Shown here: piece after piece, positions 43,889 to 54,539 of the stretch | Numbering within the stretch: position 1 is the first letter of the stretch | How the letters are laid out: every line of letters starts with the position of its first letter | Assembly (NCBI GenBank): GCA_951802425.1 | Contig: OX637803.1 | Span: 1,116,001-1,180,000 of the forward strand | Length of the DNA stretch: 64,000 nucleotides | Source: Clavaria fumosa | Lineage: Eukaryota; Basidiomycota; Agaricomycetes; Agaricales; Clavariaceae | Direction of reading: 5' to 3' | The notes under the pieces: generated by a model | Databases searched by the model: none | What the model was told of the DNA's origin: nothing | The model's input: the letters and a program-made list of their open reading frames with translations, nothing else | Made by a program: the position numbers and the translations under genes

Positions 43889-46090
43889 TCAAGCCCAGTC
43901 GCCGTGGCTCCACCACCTCTTCTCTGCGCCTCTGATGCTCCACTCCGCCACGCCGGCAACACTCGCAGCGTAGAGCCACCGCCCACTCGGATCAAAGCAC
44001 ACACCGGCCAGGTCCAACTCCTGATCCTCCACATAACTCGCACATGGTTGCTCGACGACTGTGGAAGTGGCAGGGGAGACGGTCGAGGAGCTGGCACTAA
44101 CAGTAGCAACGCTAGCGGCGGCAGCAGCAGCAGCTCTTCGCCGTGCCCATTGTGACAGTTGCATAGTCGACCGACCAGACGGCGGAGTGGGAGATCCTGC
44201 GCGAGATGGGTTCTGACTCAAGGTGCAGTCTAGCTCGAGCTCGTCCACCTCCATCGCGGCGTCCTCTTCTGCTTCGTCCTCCACCCTCGTCCGCTCCCGC
44301 CCATCTCCGATCTCACTGTCCTCGCCCAGACCGCCCATACCAAGCGCGTTCCCCTCGACCGCAAAGCCCACGCCAATCCTGTGTCGTCTGAGCAACGCAT
44401 GCATGTCGTCTTCCAGCGCACGGTCTCCCAGAGAAGGTATGACCATAACGTCTCCCGAATCGGTCCCCCGCCGCGACGCAGAACTCGCAGGGATTCGGAA
44501 CGTGTCCTCAAGCGCAAGAAGCACGCGTGGCGGCGGTGGCGGCCGCGAGTTCAGTGCGACCCGAACGGGTCGGGGCCGCGTATAAACTGGGGATTGCATG
44601 AAGGATCGTACATAAGGCGAGCGGGATCTTGGACGAGCTGACGCAGAAGACACGGTGTGCGACTTCGCAGGCGGCATCCGCACTATCTCCTCCTCTTCGA
44701 ATGTCCGGCCATCTACGACGTGGATTAAGGAGGTGTGCTATTGAGACACATAAATCTGCGTCAGTGTGGACCGATCTGTGATATAAAATGTCTATCCACC
44801 TCGGAAAAAGTCATAACTTCCTTCCCTGAAGCAGCCGGACTGAACTTAACGCTCCTGAATCCCCACCCAGGTGCTCTCTTCGAGTTCCTCGTCCATTCCC
44901 AAGGATCGTCACTCAGCCAGCCACTGGCAGCCCCTCGGCCGTTCGCATCCCAATCCAGACCGTTGCGGTTCTTGTTACTCTCAAACACTTTCAGCGGCCT
45001 CGAGCTTCGGACGTCCCAGACAATAAGTATCCCTTCTTGGCCCGCTACCGCAAATTTAGTCCCATCAGCGGAGAAGCATGTGGAAAATGAAGCGGCAGAA
45101 CTCGAGTATGACGAGGAGGAATGGTAAGACTCTGAGGAGGGGTTGCTCAATGATCGTACGGCTAGTGTAGATATTGGGGTGAATGTGATTGATGAGCCAC
45201 CTGTGATGCTGTGGAGGAAGACTTTGGGAGAGTCTCCGACGGAAAGAAGAGTTCGGCCATCGGGAGAAATTGATGCTGCACGGAGCCAATCAGATCAGCC
45301 ATGGACCATTGCAACTCTGAGCGGGAAACATACAGTGATTCACAGGAACGTCCAATCGCAGACTCCCTGCTTCTTTGATTGTCCTTGGAGGAACAGGCAC
45401 TCTCACGGGCACGTCGTAGAATTTGACACTGCAATCATTATTACTAATCGCGATTCTGGGTTCAGCGCTACTTTCGTGACTCTTCGTAAGGTTGAGGGAA
45501 GTGAGAAGGATGGAGTTGTTGATCGATCCAGGGAGGACGGCTTCGAACTGCCAATGAGTGCTATTTCGGACTAGACTAGGATATGTCGAAGAAGGCCGCG
45601 CTCTAGACGATCGAGCGGGGGGAACGGTTGACCCTGAGGCTGAGCACGACCGTGATGAGTGTGGCGGATGCAAGGAGAGGTGTATCTCTGCTTCTTGGCC
45701 TCCGGCGGCAATGAGAACGTCATCTGTTTCTGGTATTGGCAGGTGGGCGATGGTGTTGGGCACAAACGTTAGATGGACTAATTGACGCGACCCCTAAATG
45801 TATAGCCAGATGCGTCAGAAGGACGCCGGATTCATTTTATGTAAAGCAGGCGCACTGCTGCAGGGTCTTGCATGTTATGTTCCATAATTGAATGATCCTG
45901 TACATAGTTGAGAACACCTCGTTCGCGAGGGCAAACGACAAGATCTCTGAGTTGCCTGTGGTATTATCGGAACGTCAGAACATGAGAGATAGCGATGAGA
46001 AGAGGCTGCTCACACATGATTAATAGTGACGGTTGCTGCGCAAGAAGTGGTCGGTGTCGGGGACAAGAGCAGTGGTGGATTTCTTGTCAT
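43889..46090 (-). CDS. WD40-type propeller protein with DUF2415-like segment, 653 aa
   Basis: Exons 46090-46014, 45955-45856, 45793-45334, 45275-44800 and 44737-43889; introns 58-62 nt; 654 codons. Propeller strands are recognisable, for example LRDLVVCPRERGVLNYVQDH, SISPDGRTLLSVGDSPKVFL and CFSADGTKFAVAGQEGILIV followed by WDVRSSRPLKVFES. After the last intron a short block LIHVVDGRTFEEEEIVRM resembles the DUF2415 segment seen in fungal WD40 proteins. The following 200 residues are Arg/Ser/acidic-rich, and the last strands end CFDPSGRWLYAASVAGVAEW. No membrane segment. Cellular role unknown; propellers of this sort act as interaction platforms. Confidence 0.85.
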
Positions 46091-49000
46091 TGTGTGCAGC
46101 GACGTGGTGGCAAGGACTATACGTGAGTTGTCGTGCTGCACGCTCTAGAGAGCACTAAGACAAGTCCAAAAGGCGAAACGTGTGCGCCGTATGGTAAACG
46201 CTTGCAGTCGCTTGGGAAAGGTACTAAAGGGGGATCACGCGGGTTGCTGTTACGGCGTGGACCCGTCATATATCCGCCTCGTGACCTCGGCGGTGGAGGG
46301 GCGGTCGTTTATGGCGACCTGGCGGTGGTACTCTTCCACCTCACAACTGAATGCCATTGCTAAGCAACCACAGCGGTCACTGACCTAATTTCCATTCCCC
46401 TAGCGTCGGGATTGTTAGTCACGACACTAGATTACTCGCACTAGCCCCAGCCAGGTTGCCACGGGTTCCTATGTTCCCGAAACGCACCTATCAAACTGAC
46501 CGCATTACAGCAGGCGCCGACTTAGCACTGGCAGTGGCACAGGGCTGCGGGCGCTTAATGTGGCCCGGGCCGTATGCCTTAGTTTACTCGCACCATCGTC
46601 ATCAGGCAGAGCAGATATATATCCCTATTCAGAAAAATACGCGCTCTCGCCGGACCGGGTCTGCCTATGTAGCATTTCAATTCCTCAAAGTTGCTGCATC
46701 GCATTCCGCAGCTTCCTTCTGCCTACATAGATTGGATCAAAACCAAGAAAGCGATGCAGGTCGTGCCATGCGCTTTCCATCTTGCATGGGCGCTTAATGA
46801 AGTTGGAATGATTAAATGCCAAAAGTGTGCTGATGGCAAGCGGAGGTGCAGCATTGTGCTAACGGAGTGACATTGATTAATGACGACAGCCGCAAGAGGA
46901 AAGGTCGAAGAGATCATAACGACTGGCGGAGTAGAATCTGCCAAGGGAACCATGCTGATCGTCGACTATGACCATAAGAGAGACGGTTGAAGAGGCGATA
47001 ACAACCAGCGCCAAGACAGCGCTGTTGAGCCATTCTGGTTTTCGACTACGACCAGAAGAGGGACGGTCAAAGAGATCATAACGACCCAGCGGGGTGGTTT
47101 CCGCTAAAAGCATGCCGGGATCCTGATCATCGGTGATCGGCGGTGGAAGAGATGATGATTAGCAGAGTGATTTGAGGGTAGCGCCATCAAATCCAACCCC
47201 ATCCGGGCCCAGGCATGAGTGAAGGCGACGAATGCCCTGAGCGAGTCGTCGGCGTCTGCTTGCTTAATGCATGACGAACGTGCACAACCTTCAGAGAACA
47301 GATCCGCATCCTATGCCTCCTTAACCGCAAAGTTCCATCCCGTATCCTCAGCGAGAGCCTTCCGGAGATTGGAGGCGAGAGAAGACATAGAAGGGCTCCC
47401 CAAGATCCATGGCTGTCCCCCAAACACTGGAAAGCTACATCATTATGTTGTGCATTGGCTACGACCCCATCTGGGCCCAACATATTAGCAGAGGCGATGA
47501 ATACCTTGAGCGGCTCACATAACGCATGACGAATGGGCTCAACGGTGCCATAACCTATCTCTCCTTGCCCGCCGAAGGCAGGAAAAGAATGCGTTGCACA
47601 ATGGACGGCTACGCTGAACCATGCCAATCATCGACTTCGTAAGAATGACAGTCAACGGTTGGCAGGCACGAAATCGTCATAGGAGTCGACTACAACCTCA
47701 TGAGAGGCCAGTCATGTTGGTAGAGATGATTCAAGTTCAGACACAGAGTCGGTATTTGTTTGACGCATGAAGACAGACCTTCAGAAAGTGCCGGAAGCTG
47801 TTGATTGTTGTCCCCGTTGAAACAACGCCCATATCCTTCTCTTGATGAGACCTTTCCGGCAATGAGAAGACATGCTGGATCCGTGACCGACTCCAGTAAA
47901 CCAAAAGGTCGGTTCATGGCCAAACTGGTAAAATTTCAGGCAGTGTGCCTCAGATTGGGCGAACACCCACGTCGGAAGGACGGCCTTGGTTCTGAACACC
48001 GCGAGAAGGCATGAAAAAGTGTTAGTGCACTGGAGACAGAAATGCAAGCAGTGCGGTGCGCTCACGACCATCGGCGTCTTGAGAAAATGCAAAATTCAGA
48101 GCTCCACCCTTGCGTCGGTCCGGCGCGGACCGCAAGGGGAAGTTTTCTGGTTGATGGCGAACGATGAATGCAACCGTAGTTCAGGGCCTGGTCTGCGTGT
48201 CACCAGCAGTTGACGAGGTGCAGGTGGTTGGCCAACGCTCCAATGAGTAATGTAATGCATTGAAGTCCGAACGACTGCCGCAACAAATCCCCTAAAACTT
48301 AGCAAGGCACGCATTGAATTTGTGAGATGAGAACGCGTACACAATACGTGAGTCCCTTGGTAGGCCTACGACACGAGGCGACTACGATATTTATTCCCCG
48401 CTCGGCGTATTCGTTGTAGACATTTCCGAGCTGTGTCAATGCCACTGGCTATTAGATTGATCACCTATCCGCTTTGCTTGCTTCCACCTTATCGTCTAGA
48501 AACACGTACAATGCTGAAATGGCAATTGAGATACCCTCAGACAAAGCTATGGTGAAAGAAGGAGATAAGTCCGTCGACCGAAGCACGGCAAAAGTTCGAA
48601 ATGGCAAAACAAAGGACAGCTTTGGTTGCCAAATGACACGTGACACGCGATCCAGTTGCTCTCGACGAGACCAGTTCCGCAATCAACTCTAAGCCATATA
48701 AACCCAGTCCTCGATTTCGAACTACTTGGGGCGGTGTAAATGGCCAATATATCATTTTCTATCACCTCTTGGATGCCTGGGACACCATAACCATAACAAA
48801 CCTCATAAAACACGTTCTCATCAACTCATCAGCCGAAATCTATGAGTCAGGGAACCGGCCGAAATCTGGTCTGAGGGTACAACTCGGCGAATCTGATATG
48901 CTAGGCTTGCCTTCTTGACTGGCTTCTGATCGTTCAGATCCTATTGTACGTCTTCGAAGTTGATAAGGAGATTATGCCCCAGAAGAAGCCCTCTGGTTCC

Positions 49001-50302
49001 TCGCTTCTTCTCTTGCACCGCGCAACTCTTAGCTGGTTCACAGTCCTTGGAAAGCTGATCAAATCTTATTTGTTTCGTTCTGTTTCGAATCTTCTGAGCC
49101 ATTTTTTTCGCTGTTTGCAATCTAGCCGTTACCCATCTCAACAACTGAGCGCTGAGCACTTTGTGTTATATAATTTAGTGCTCGTAACCATAAAGCACAA
49201 AGCCATGGCCGCCTTCTGTGCTCTCGACCCTCATGGTGCTTCCCTTTCATACAGGCCTGGAATGTGCAACCTGGAACTCGCAACCCTTGTCGCACTCATC
49301 AGTCGTGCAGGGACTTCTATGAGCTTAAATGATTTATCGGGTCCGGAATTGGAAACATCGACTCCAGCCCCGGGGTTGGAGTGCACTGCTTCCCGCAAGT
49401 GTTGCGTCGATATTATGGACACGCTTTCGACACGGCGACGGCACTCCATCGGGTGGTAGGCAAAAAGCCCTGATGCTTGGACTGCGACACCTTTCATTAC
49501 TCTCTCCCCCCCTTCAGGGTATCCCTCATCAGAGCGCAGGAGGAACATGTCGGAAATTGTCGACATGCCCGCCACTGAGAAGAGATTACTGGGACAAGAC
49601 GCCGATTCTGACGAAGACATGTATCGTCCTCAATCCTATGCCTGAAGACTCAAGGGCTCTATCGTTGCTGCTTGACCGCACACCCCAGAGGTATTGCGGT
49701 CTGTCGATTGCATTTCATGATCGTCTCAAGGGGTTGGAGCAATTGTCAAAGTATTGTTTTTCGCGGACTGTTCGGATTCAAGCTGACGTTTTGTCAGTTG
49801 CCTTCATGCGCAAGAGCATTATCAGCGAGGCTTTCAGGAGAGCAGCCAGCTTTTTATTACTCAATTGCTGACAATTATCTTGTTCCCTGACTCGCGATAG
49901 GCCTCTTCGATACTCTGGCCAATATCTGAATTTCCTCCATGTCTGTGGACGGAACTGCCAATAATGGTTTCATTCATTTCCACTGTAAGCGCTGTGGCTG
50001 AAAACACGTCCCGTCACAGGCGTGATGCGTGACATAGCCACAGCTGTTGCCTTCGCCACATTACTTGCGCTCTGCATGGTAGCCTGCCGGCATCTGAATG
50101 CCAGTGGACTCGGCGACCAAGGTGCAGTAAAAGTACAGAGAAGTCCGCCGAGCACAAGTTGCGTGGAACCAAGGCGTAACCGCAGCCGCTGCCACACGTG
50201 GCTCTCTCTGGATCGAACCGCGGTGGCGAAGGGGTGAGATGAGCCTCGCACCAGCTACAAAACCCTCCTCCGACAGACTGCTTGCGTCTGTCGCCGACCT
50301 GG
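46091..50302. other. gene-poor region, about 4.2 kb
   Basis: No convincing gene. Open frames are short and mutually overlapping. A degenerate repeat lies at 46883-47095. Two pieces look faintly protein-like on the plus strand: from ATG 49204 (DPHGASLSYRPGMCNLELAT) to TAG near 49459, and from ATG 49548 (MSEIVDMPATEKRLLGQDAD) to TGA near 49642. I could not join them with splice sites that keep frame. They may be exons of an upstream part of the next gene or remnants of a copy of it. Confidence 0.45.
46883..47095 (+). repeat. degenerate tandem repeat, three units of about 75-83 bp
   Basis: Three related units start near 46883, 46966 and 47041, each containing a GAC-tract, AAGAGGGACGGTC-like and AGAGATCATAACGACC-like words. 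A weaker relative lies near 47686. Possibly remnants of a minisatellite or an old mobile element. Confidence 0.5.
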
Positions 50303-51191
50303 ATGCCTGCTTCTCCATATCCCTCCTCCGTCCAAAGCAAGTTCGTCCATCACGATCTCCCGAAGCGGTCCCGACGTCTATTAGGCAGTCCGGTCGACGC
50401 GAGCTGGCGCAACGCTGTGTACTATCCGAACGACTCCGCCCTCTCATATAGGTTGAACCTGCACGAGCTCGATTATACCATGCCCCCTCGGGAAGACGTG
50501 CCATATTGCTGGACTGGGCTCGGATCGGACAGCACCATCTCCACAGACAGTGGCGACGTGACGGGCAGCGAGAAGTCTGAGTCTCGTGGGTCAGGGTTCC
50601 CGTTCGACGACGCGTTGTCGTGTTGTGCATCACAAGAGTCTCTCTTAGGCGAACTTCAACAAGCGGTGCATGTCAAGTTCCACCCATTCATGTGCATCCT
50701 CCGGCAGGACTGACATGAGCTCTACATAGGAGCTCGAGGCTTGGATGACGAGACGCTACCAGGGCGTCGGAGCAGATGATCCGATCATGTGTCAACGTCG
50801 TGAATGCTTTAATATCTTGCGCTCGACGAAAGATCTCGTGCGACACATTCATATTCACATTGTCGCGGAATCCTTGTCAACGAGGTGTGTCGTCAAACCC
50901 CCTATGACCTGTAAATTTTTCGAGGGTTGCTAAATCGCGTGGCCTGTGGTTTGTCCTAGTAGCTTGTGTCTCTGCTCGGATTGTGCGGTCAAGTTCGAAG
51001 ATTGGAACGATTTGGCGATGCACATTTGCCCGTCGAGTCCACTGTACCAAACACTTTCGCAGCGCCGTTGTCATCACAAGATCCGCCTCATCTCATATCT
51101 CAAAAAGTCGGTCCGTAGACTCTGGCGAAGCGTTTCCAAAGCTGGTTTCAGGAAAGGAGCGTCTTTTGAACGCGAACATTTTCATCATTGA
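50303..51191 (+). CDS. putative C2H2-like zinc-finger protein, 249 aa
   Basis: Exons 50303-50665, 50730-50884 and 50960-51191 join in frame (introns 64 and 75 nt, each with a CTGAC/CTAAATC-like branch region). The N-terminal half is Ser/Asp-rich and low in structure. Two zinc-binding patterns sit in the C-terminal half: CQRRECFNILRSTKDLVRHI followed by HIH, and CSDCAVKFEDWNDLAMH. The tail is basic (KKSVRRLWRSVSKAGFRK). This fits a small transcription-factor-like protein, but the finger spacing is not canonical. The start is the first ATG in the frame; an upstream ATG at 50239 in another frame leaves the true start uncertain. Confidence 0.5.
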
Positions 51192-51476
51192 TCTTTTCAT
51201 ATTTTGCATTGGATCCTGGTGCTGGTTCATCATTGCTTCTTCTAAGGTTTATCTCTCTATCTGGTCAATTCTTTGGCAGTGCTTCCTCCTTCACTGGCCT
51301 CATCCGTTGTATTTTATATCGGTTGACCCATGCATTCTGTACATATGTTCCACTTATCCACTTCATGCACTTCTTCCCTACATTGATATCCAATAATAAT
51401 GATTCAATGGGATAGATTCCCACTTATGCACACAAAGGATCGACGTAGACACTGAGCGGTGCTCGGGCTTGTAATT

Positions 51477-52626
51477 TCAGATCTCGGTAGGCGGACGACA
51501 CAATGCCTCATCCCTGCAAACCCTTCCACAGAAATAGTCTACCTCGCATTGTGGCATGGTCAAGCACATGATGCATGGCGGTATGAGTCCACTGGTCACC
51601 GCTTCCCTGAAGTCGCAAGGGCATAAGAAGCAAGTCAACGGCAACAACACGCATCACGGAGAGGGAGCCTTACTCGCGATGCCTCTTCGAGCAGTACTCG
51701 CTCTCTGACCCGTTAGGATCAACATGGACGGGTTTGAGGCAGCCCGGGATAAGGCACATCGCGGGGGCTAGCGCGGGTACGGGCTGCCGATTCACGTCCG
51801 TCAGCGGCGCGTTTGCAGGGCGGCTTTGCGCAGTTGGGTCCGTGTTGGCAGGCACAGGGTTGACGTTGCCGGGCACCGTAGAGACCTGCGCGGCGGACAG
51901 AATGGGAGGCGTGACGGCAGGGGCCACTTGCTGGATAGCTTCGTTATATTGAGACCGATGTAAGATAGTGTTCCTTCTGACCGGTTACGGAAGCGTGAAA
52001 CTCACGGGCAAGAGGCTGGGTGGGTGCAGACTTTGGCTTCTTGTAGGAAGCAGGCTGGGAGGTAGGCGGATTCGTGTTGAGCTGCCCCTTGACCGCCGCA
52101 ATGCCCTTCTGCGCCATCTGAGTAAGGGCGGGCACGACTTGGTATACGCCACCTATGCCGCTTGGGATGTTCGGCAGCTTGCTGTTCGTAAGCGGGGTGA
52201 CGGCGGGGACTAGTGCTTTGGAGGCGTTCGCTTGCGCGGCGCAAGTCTTGCCGCAAAAAGGATAATTTTGATACTTCGGTTTCAAATGGCAATGCTGTAG
52301 GGTTGATGAGGACAACAGACAAATGCGAGAAGAAAAACTAACATTGCAATAATACATGGCAGCTTGGGCAGCTTGAGCAGCTTGAGCAGCTTGGGCAGCT
52401 TGGGCAGCTAGGGCAGCTTGGGCAGCACATGCTTTAGAGCAATGCGGGAAGCCGCCATGTTGTGGTTTCTGGTAGCAGAACTACGTATAGAATGACGGTG
52501 AGTCCACGCAACGAGTATCGAGCAATGGCGAACGAACAGTACACGGAGCAATCTGTAGTGAAGCGGTTCCTTGGGGTGGATGGGAAGCCATGATACGGGT
52601 ATAGTGCAAACGGGTGGTTCATCCAT
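51477..52626 (-). CDS. protein with four repeated Cys (zinc-binding-like) modules, 279 aa
   Basis: Exons 52626-52597 (30 nt), 52480-52343, 52294-52006, 51926-51674 and 51606-51477; 280 codons, all GT-AG. Four related modules: CTIPFCYQKPQHGGFPHCSK plus AC; YYCNHCHLKPKYQNYPFCGK plus TC; CLIPGCLKPVHVDPNGSESE then YCSKRHRE; and CIMCLTMPQCEVDYFCGRVC. Each has a leading Cys pair, a central Pro/Tyr-rich loop and a closing (F/Y)C-x(3)-C or C-x(3)-H. Modules 1 and 2 are separated by AAQ repeats, 2 and 3 by a Pro/Thr/Ala-rich linker. There is no membrane segment. A metal-binding adaptor is inferred; I do not know a named family. Confidence 0.75.
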
Positions 52627-53064
52627 GCACAGATGCGAGTTTTTCAGATCTCTGCATGAATCCACGCGCAATTCACGAGGGAAGACGGACGAAGAGCTGG
52701 AAAGTGCGCGGATCAAGCTGCAGTGCCTTCCTCGCGCCAAACACGCTTTGGCGTAACTCAAATGAAAGCACGCTGACGAGGCCAGTAACAGCACCCACAT
52801 TTACAGAGTCGCAGCGGTAGGATCCCTTCAGTTGGGGGCAGATAGCAGACCTGTGAAGCTTCCCGAAGACAAACAGAAATCGTTTGTAAATCTGGCCATC
52901 CCATGACGCGAGCGTCATGAAGTACAGACGTTGTTATTATCCCTTGCAAACGAGCAAAGGAAACCGTTATATATGCAACTGTCTGCAAACCACAGTTCAA
53001 ATTTGTCTCTGCTAACTATTCCCTCTTCTTGGTGCTAAATATCTAGGTTGTGTCCAAAGAGACA
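52627..53064. other. intergenic, no gene seen
   Basis: About 440 bp between the Cys-module gene and the HNH-family remnant. Nothing coding recognised. Confidence 0.45.
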
Positions 53065-54102
53065 TTACGAAGTCGTGATCTCACCCACATTCATGTCCTT
53101 TGGTCCACCTTGTTCTGCTGCACGACGTTTAGCCTGATTGCTTCTTGCTCGGCTCTGTTGTTGTATCTTCCTCCTTTCCTCCTCAAGCAGCCGTCCTTGC
53201 TCGTAATAATGATTGTCCACCAGATTTCGAACAGCACCCGCGCACTGAATCGAACACTGTTTTTTGATCACGGCACACCTGTAGAAGGCATCAAAGATGA
53301 GGGCAGGCAGCCATTCGGTGAGGTTGGCTGGTGACCGCGCATCTTGATATATACACAACCAAAGGATCGGGGTTATGAAAGTGATGCAATGTCAAACGCC
53401 CCGCATGAGCAGGAACCGGCCGAGGAGATGGCGGAATATTATCAACGGGCAATGTGAAATTCGGTGTCTGATAGAAGGTTGGACGGAGGTTAGCAGGACA
53501 GGAGTATTCGCGCTGATAAACCCCTTCCAAACAAAAAGTGTGATGCGTCCCAGAGTAGTAGACCATTTCTGGAATGATTAATTTCGTTCACAACATCTGT
53601 TTCCATTTCGCCTCTGCATCTGGTAAACTGGTCAATATACTGGAGGACGTCATGTGAGAAGAGTGCGGCGCGGCTCCAGATAGAGACGCACCTGATCACC
53701 TTTAGCATGAGGGAGGATATGAGTTGGGTTACAAACAATGGGAGATGAGCCAGAAATAACGCAAGCCCATCACGGGTGATCAAGCTACTCTTGAACGCTC
53801 TTTCTGATGTGCTGAACTGCGAGGTCCTGTCATTGATCCCTTGACATGAATGGAGACGAGGTTCGTCTACGAAGATGAGTGAATTCGTTTGTTAAGCTGA
53901 ATGCATTCGCCTGGCGACGAGTAGTAGTAAGCATTCCGCAGCTGCTGGACATCCAACTATAGTTATTCACTTCGAGATCGCCCATAGCATCGCCGAGAAA
54001 CCCTCTGCGCCCATAGATGGTGAAGCCAAGAAAACGCAAGTACTTTAGAGGTCTAACGGTGTAGCGAGGCAATTCCGCAATGGGAATGCTAAGTGCAGAC
54101 AT
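53065..54102 (-). pseudogene. HNH-family nuclease-like gene, probably frameshifted
   Basis: Begins at ATG 54102 with MSALSIPIAELPRYTVRPLK and the family block LRFLGFTIYGRRGFL. Pieces in changing frames follow in the order expected for the basidiomycete HNH family: YYYSSPGECIQL, INDRTSQFSTSERAFKSSLI, CVISGSSPIVCNPTHILPH, then after an apparent intron VNEINHSRNGLLLWDASH, QTPNFTLPVDNIPPSP, and the C-terminal LIFDAFYRCAVIKKQ with a basic tail to 53065. Between TRDG and CVISG one base seems missing (GGGG to GGG), and further frame changes occur near 53890 and 53480. His residues of the nuclease motif are visible. Either a pseudogene or a gene with sequencing indels. Confidence 0.6.
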
Positions 54103-54539
54103 CCAGACGCCATTTACAGAGAGCCACAGCCGAGTCGTCGGGCATATCGTGGGGTGTGAGTTGGTGGACCGAATTCATTGTCTGTGACAATGTTACTGTG
54201 ACAAGCAACTTCATCCAACCCTCATTTCATCAGCAAAACCATGTTTTTGAGCATCTATGAGTGTATGGTTGCATCGCTGAGATCCATGATGTGAACAAAT
54301 TGCTCGTGTGTGACCAGATTTCGCCATTCTCCATGCAGTGACACCTGTTTGAGTCTTTGAGATACCCTCAATGTTGGGAAATTTATTCTCTAAAGTCTGA
54401 TCATGAGAAACAAGTGACGACCCATATCAAACATAGATGAATGCAAATAAATTTGTTAACGGCCGAGATGCCATTCATTGCTATGAGCCATTAGCGAAGA
54501 TAAATTATACATTTGCCCCGTAGGGGAACAGATTTGACT
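54103..54539. other. intergenic, no gene seen
   Basis: About 440 AT-rich bp between the HNH-family start and the stop of the Scj1-like gene. No frame of interest. Confidence 0.45.
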
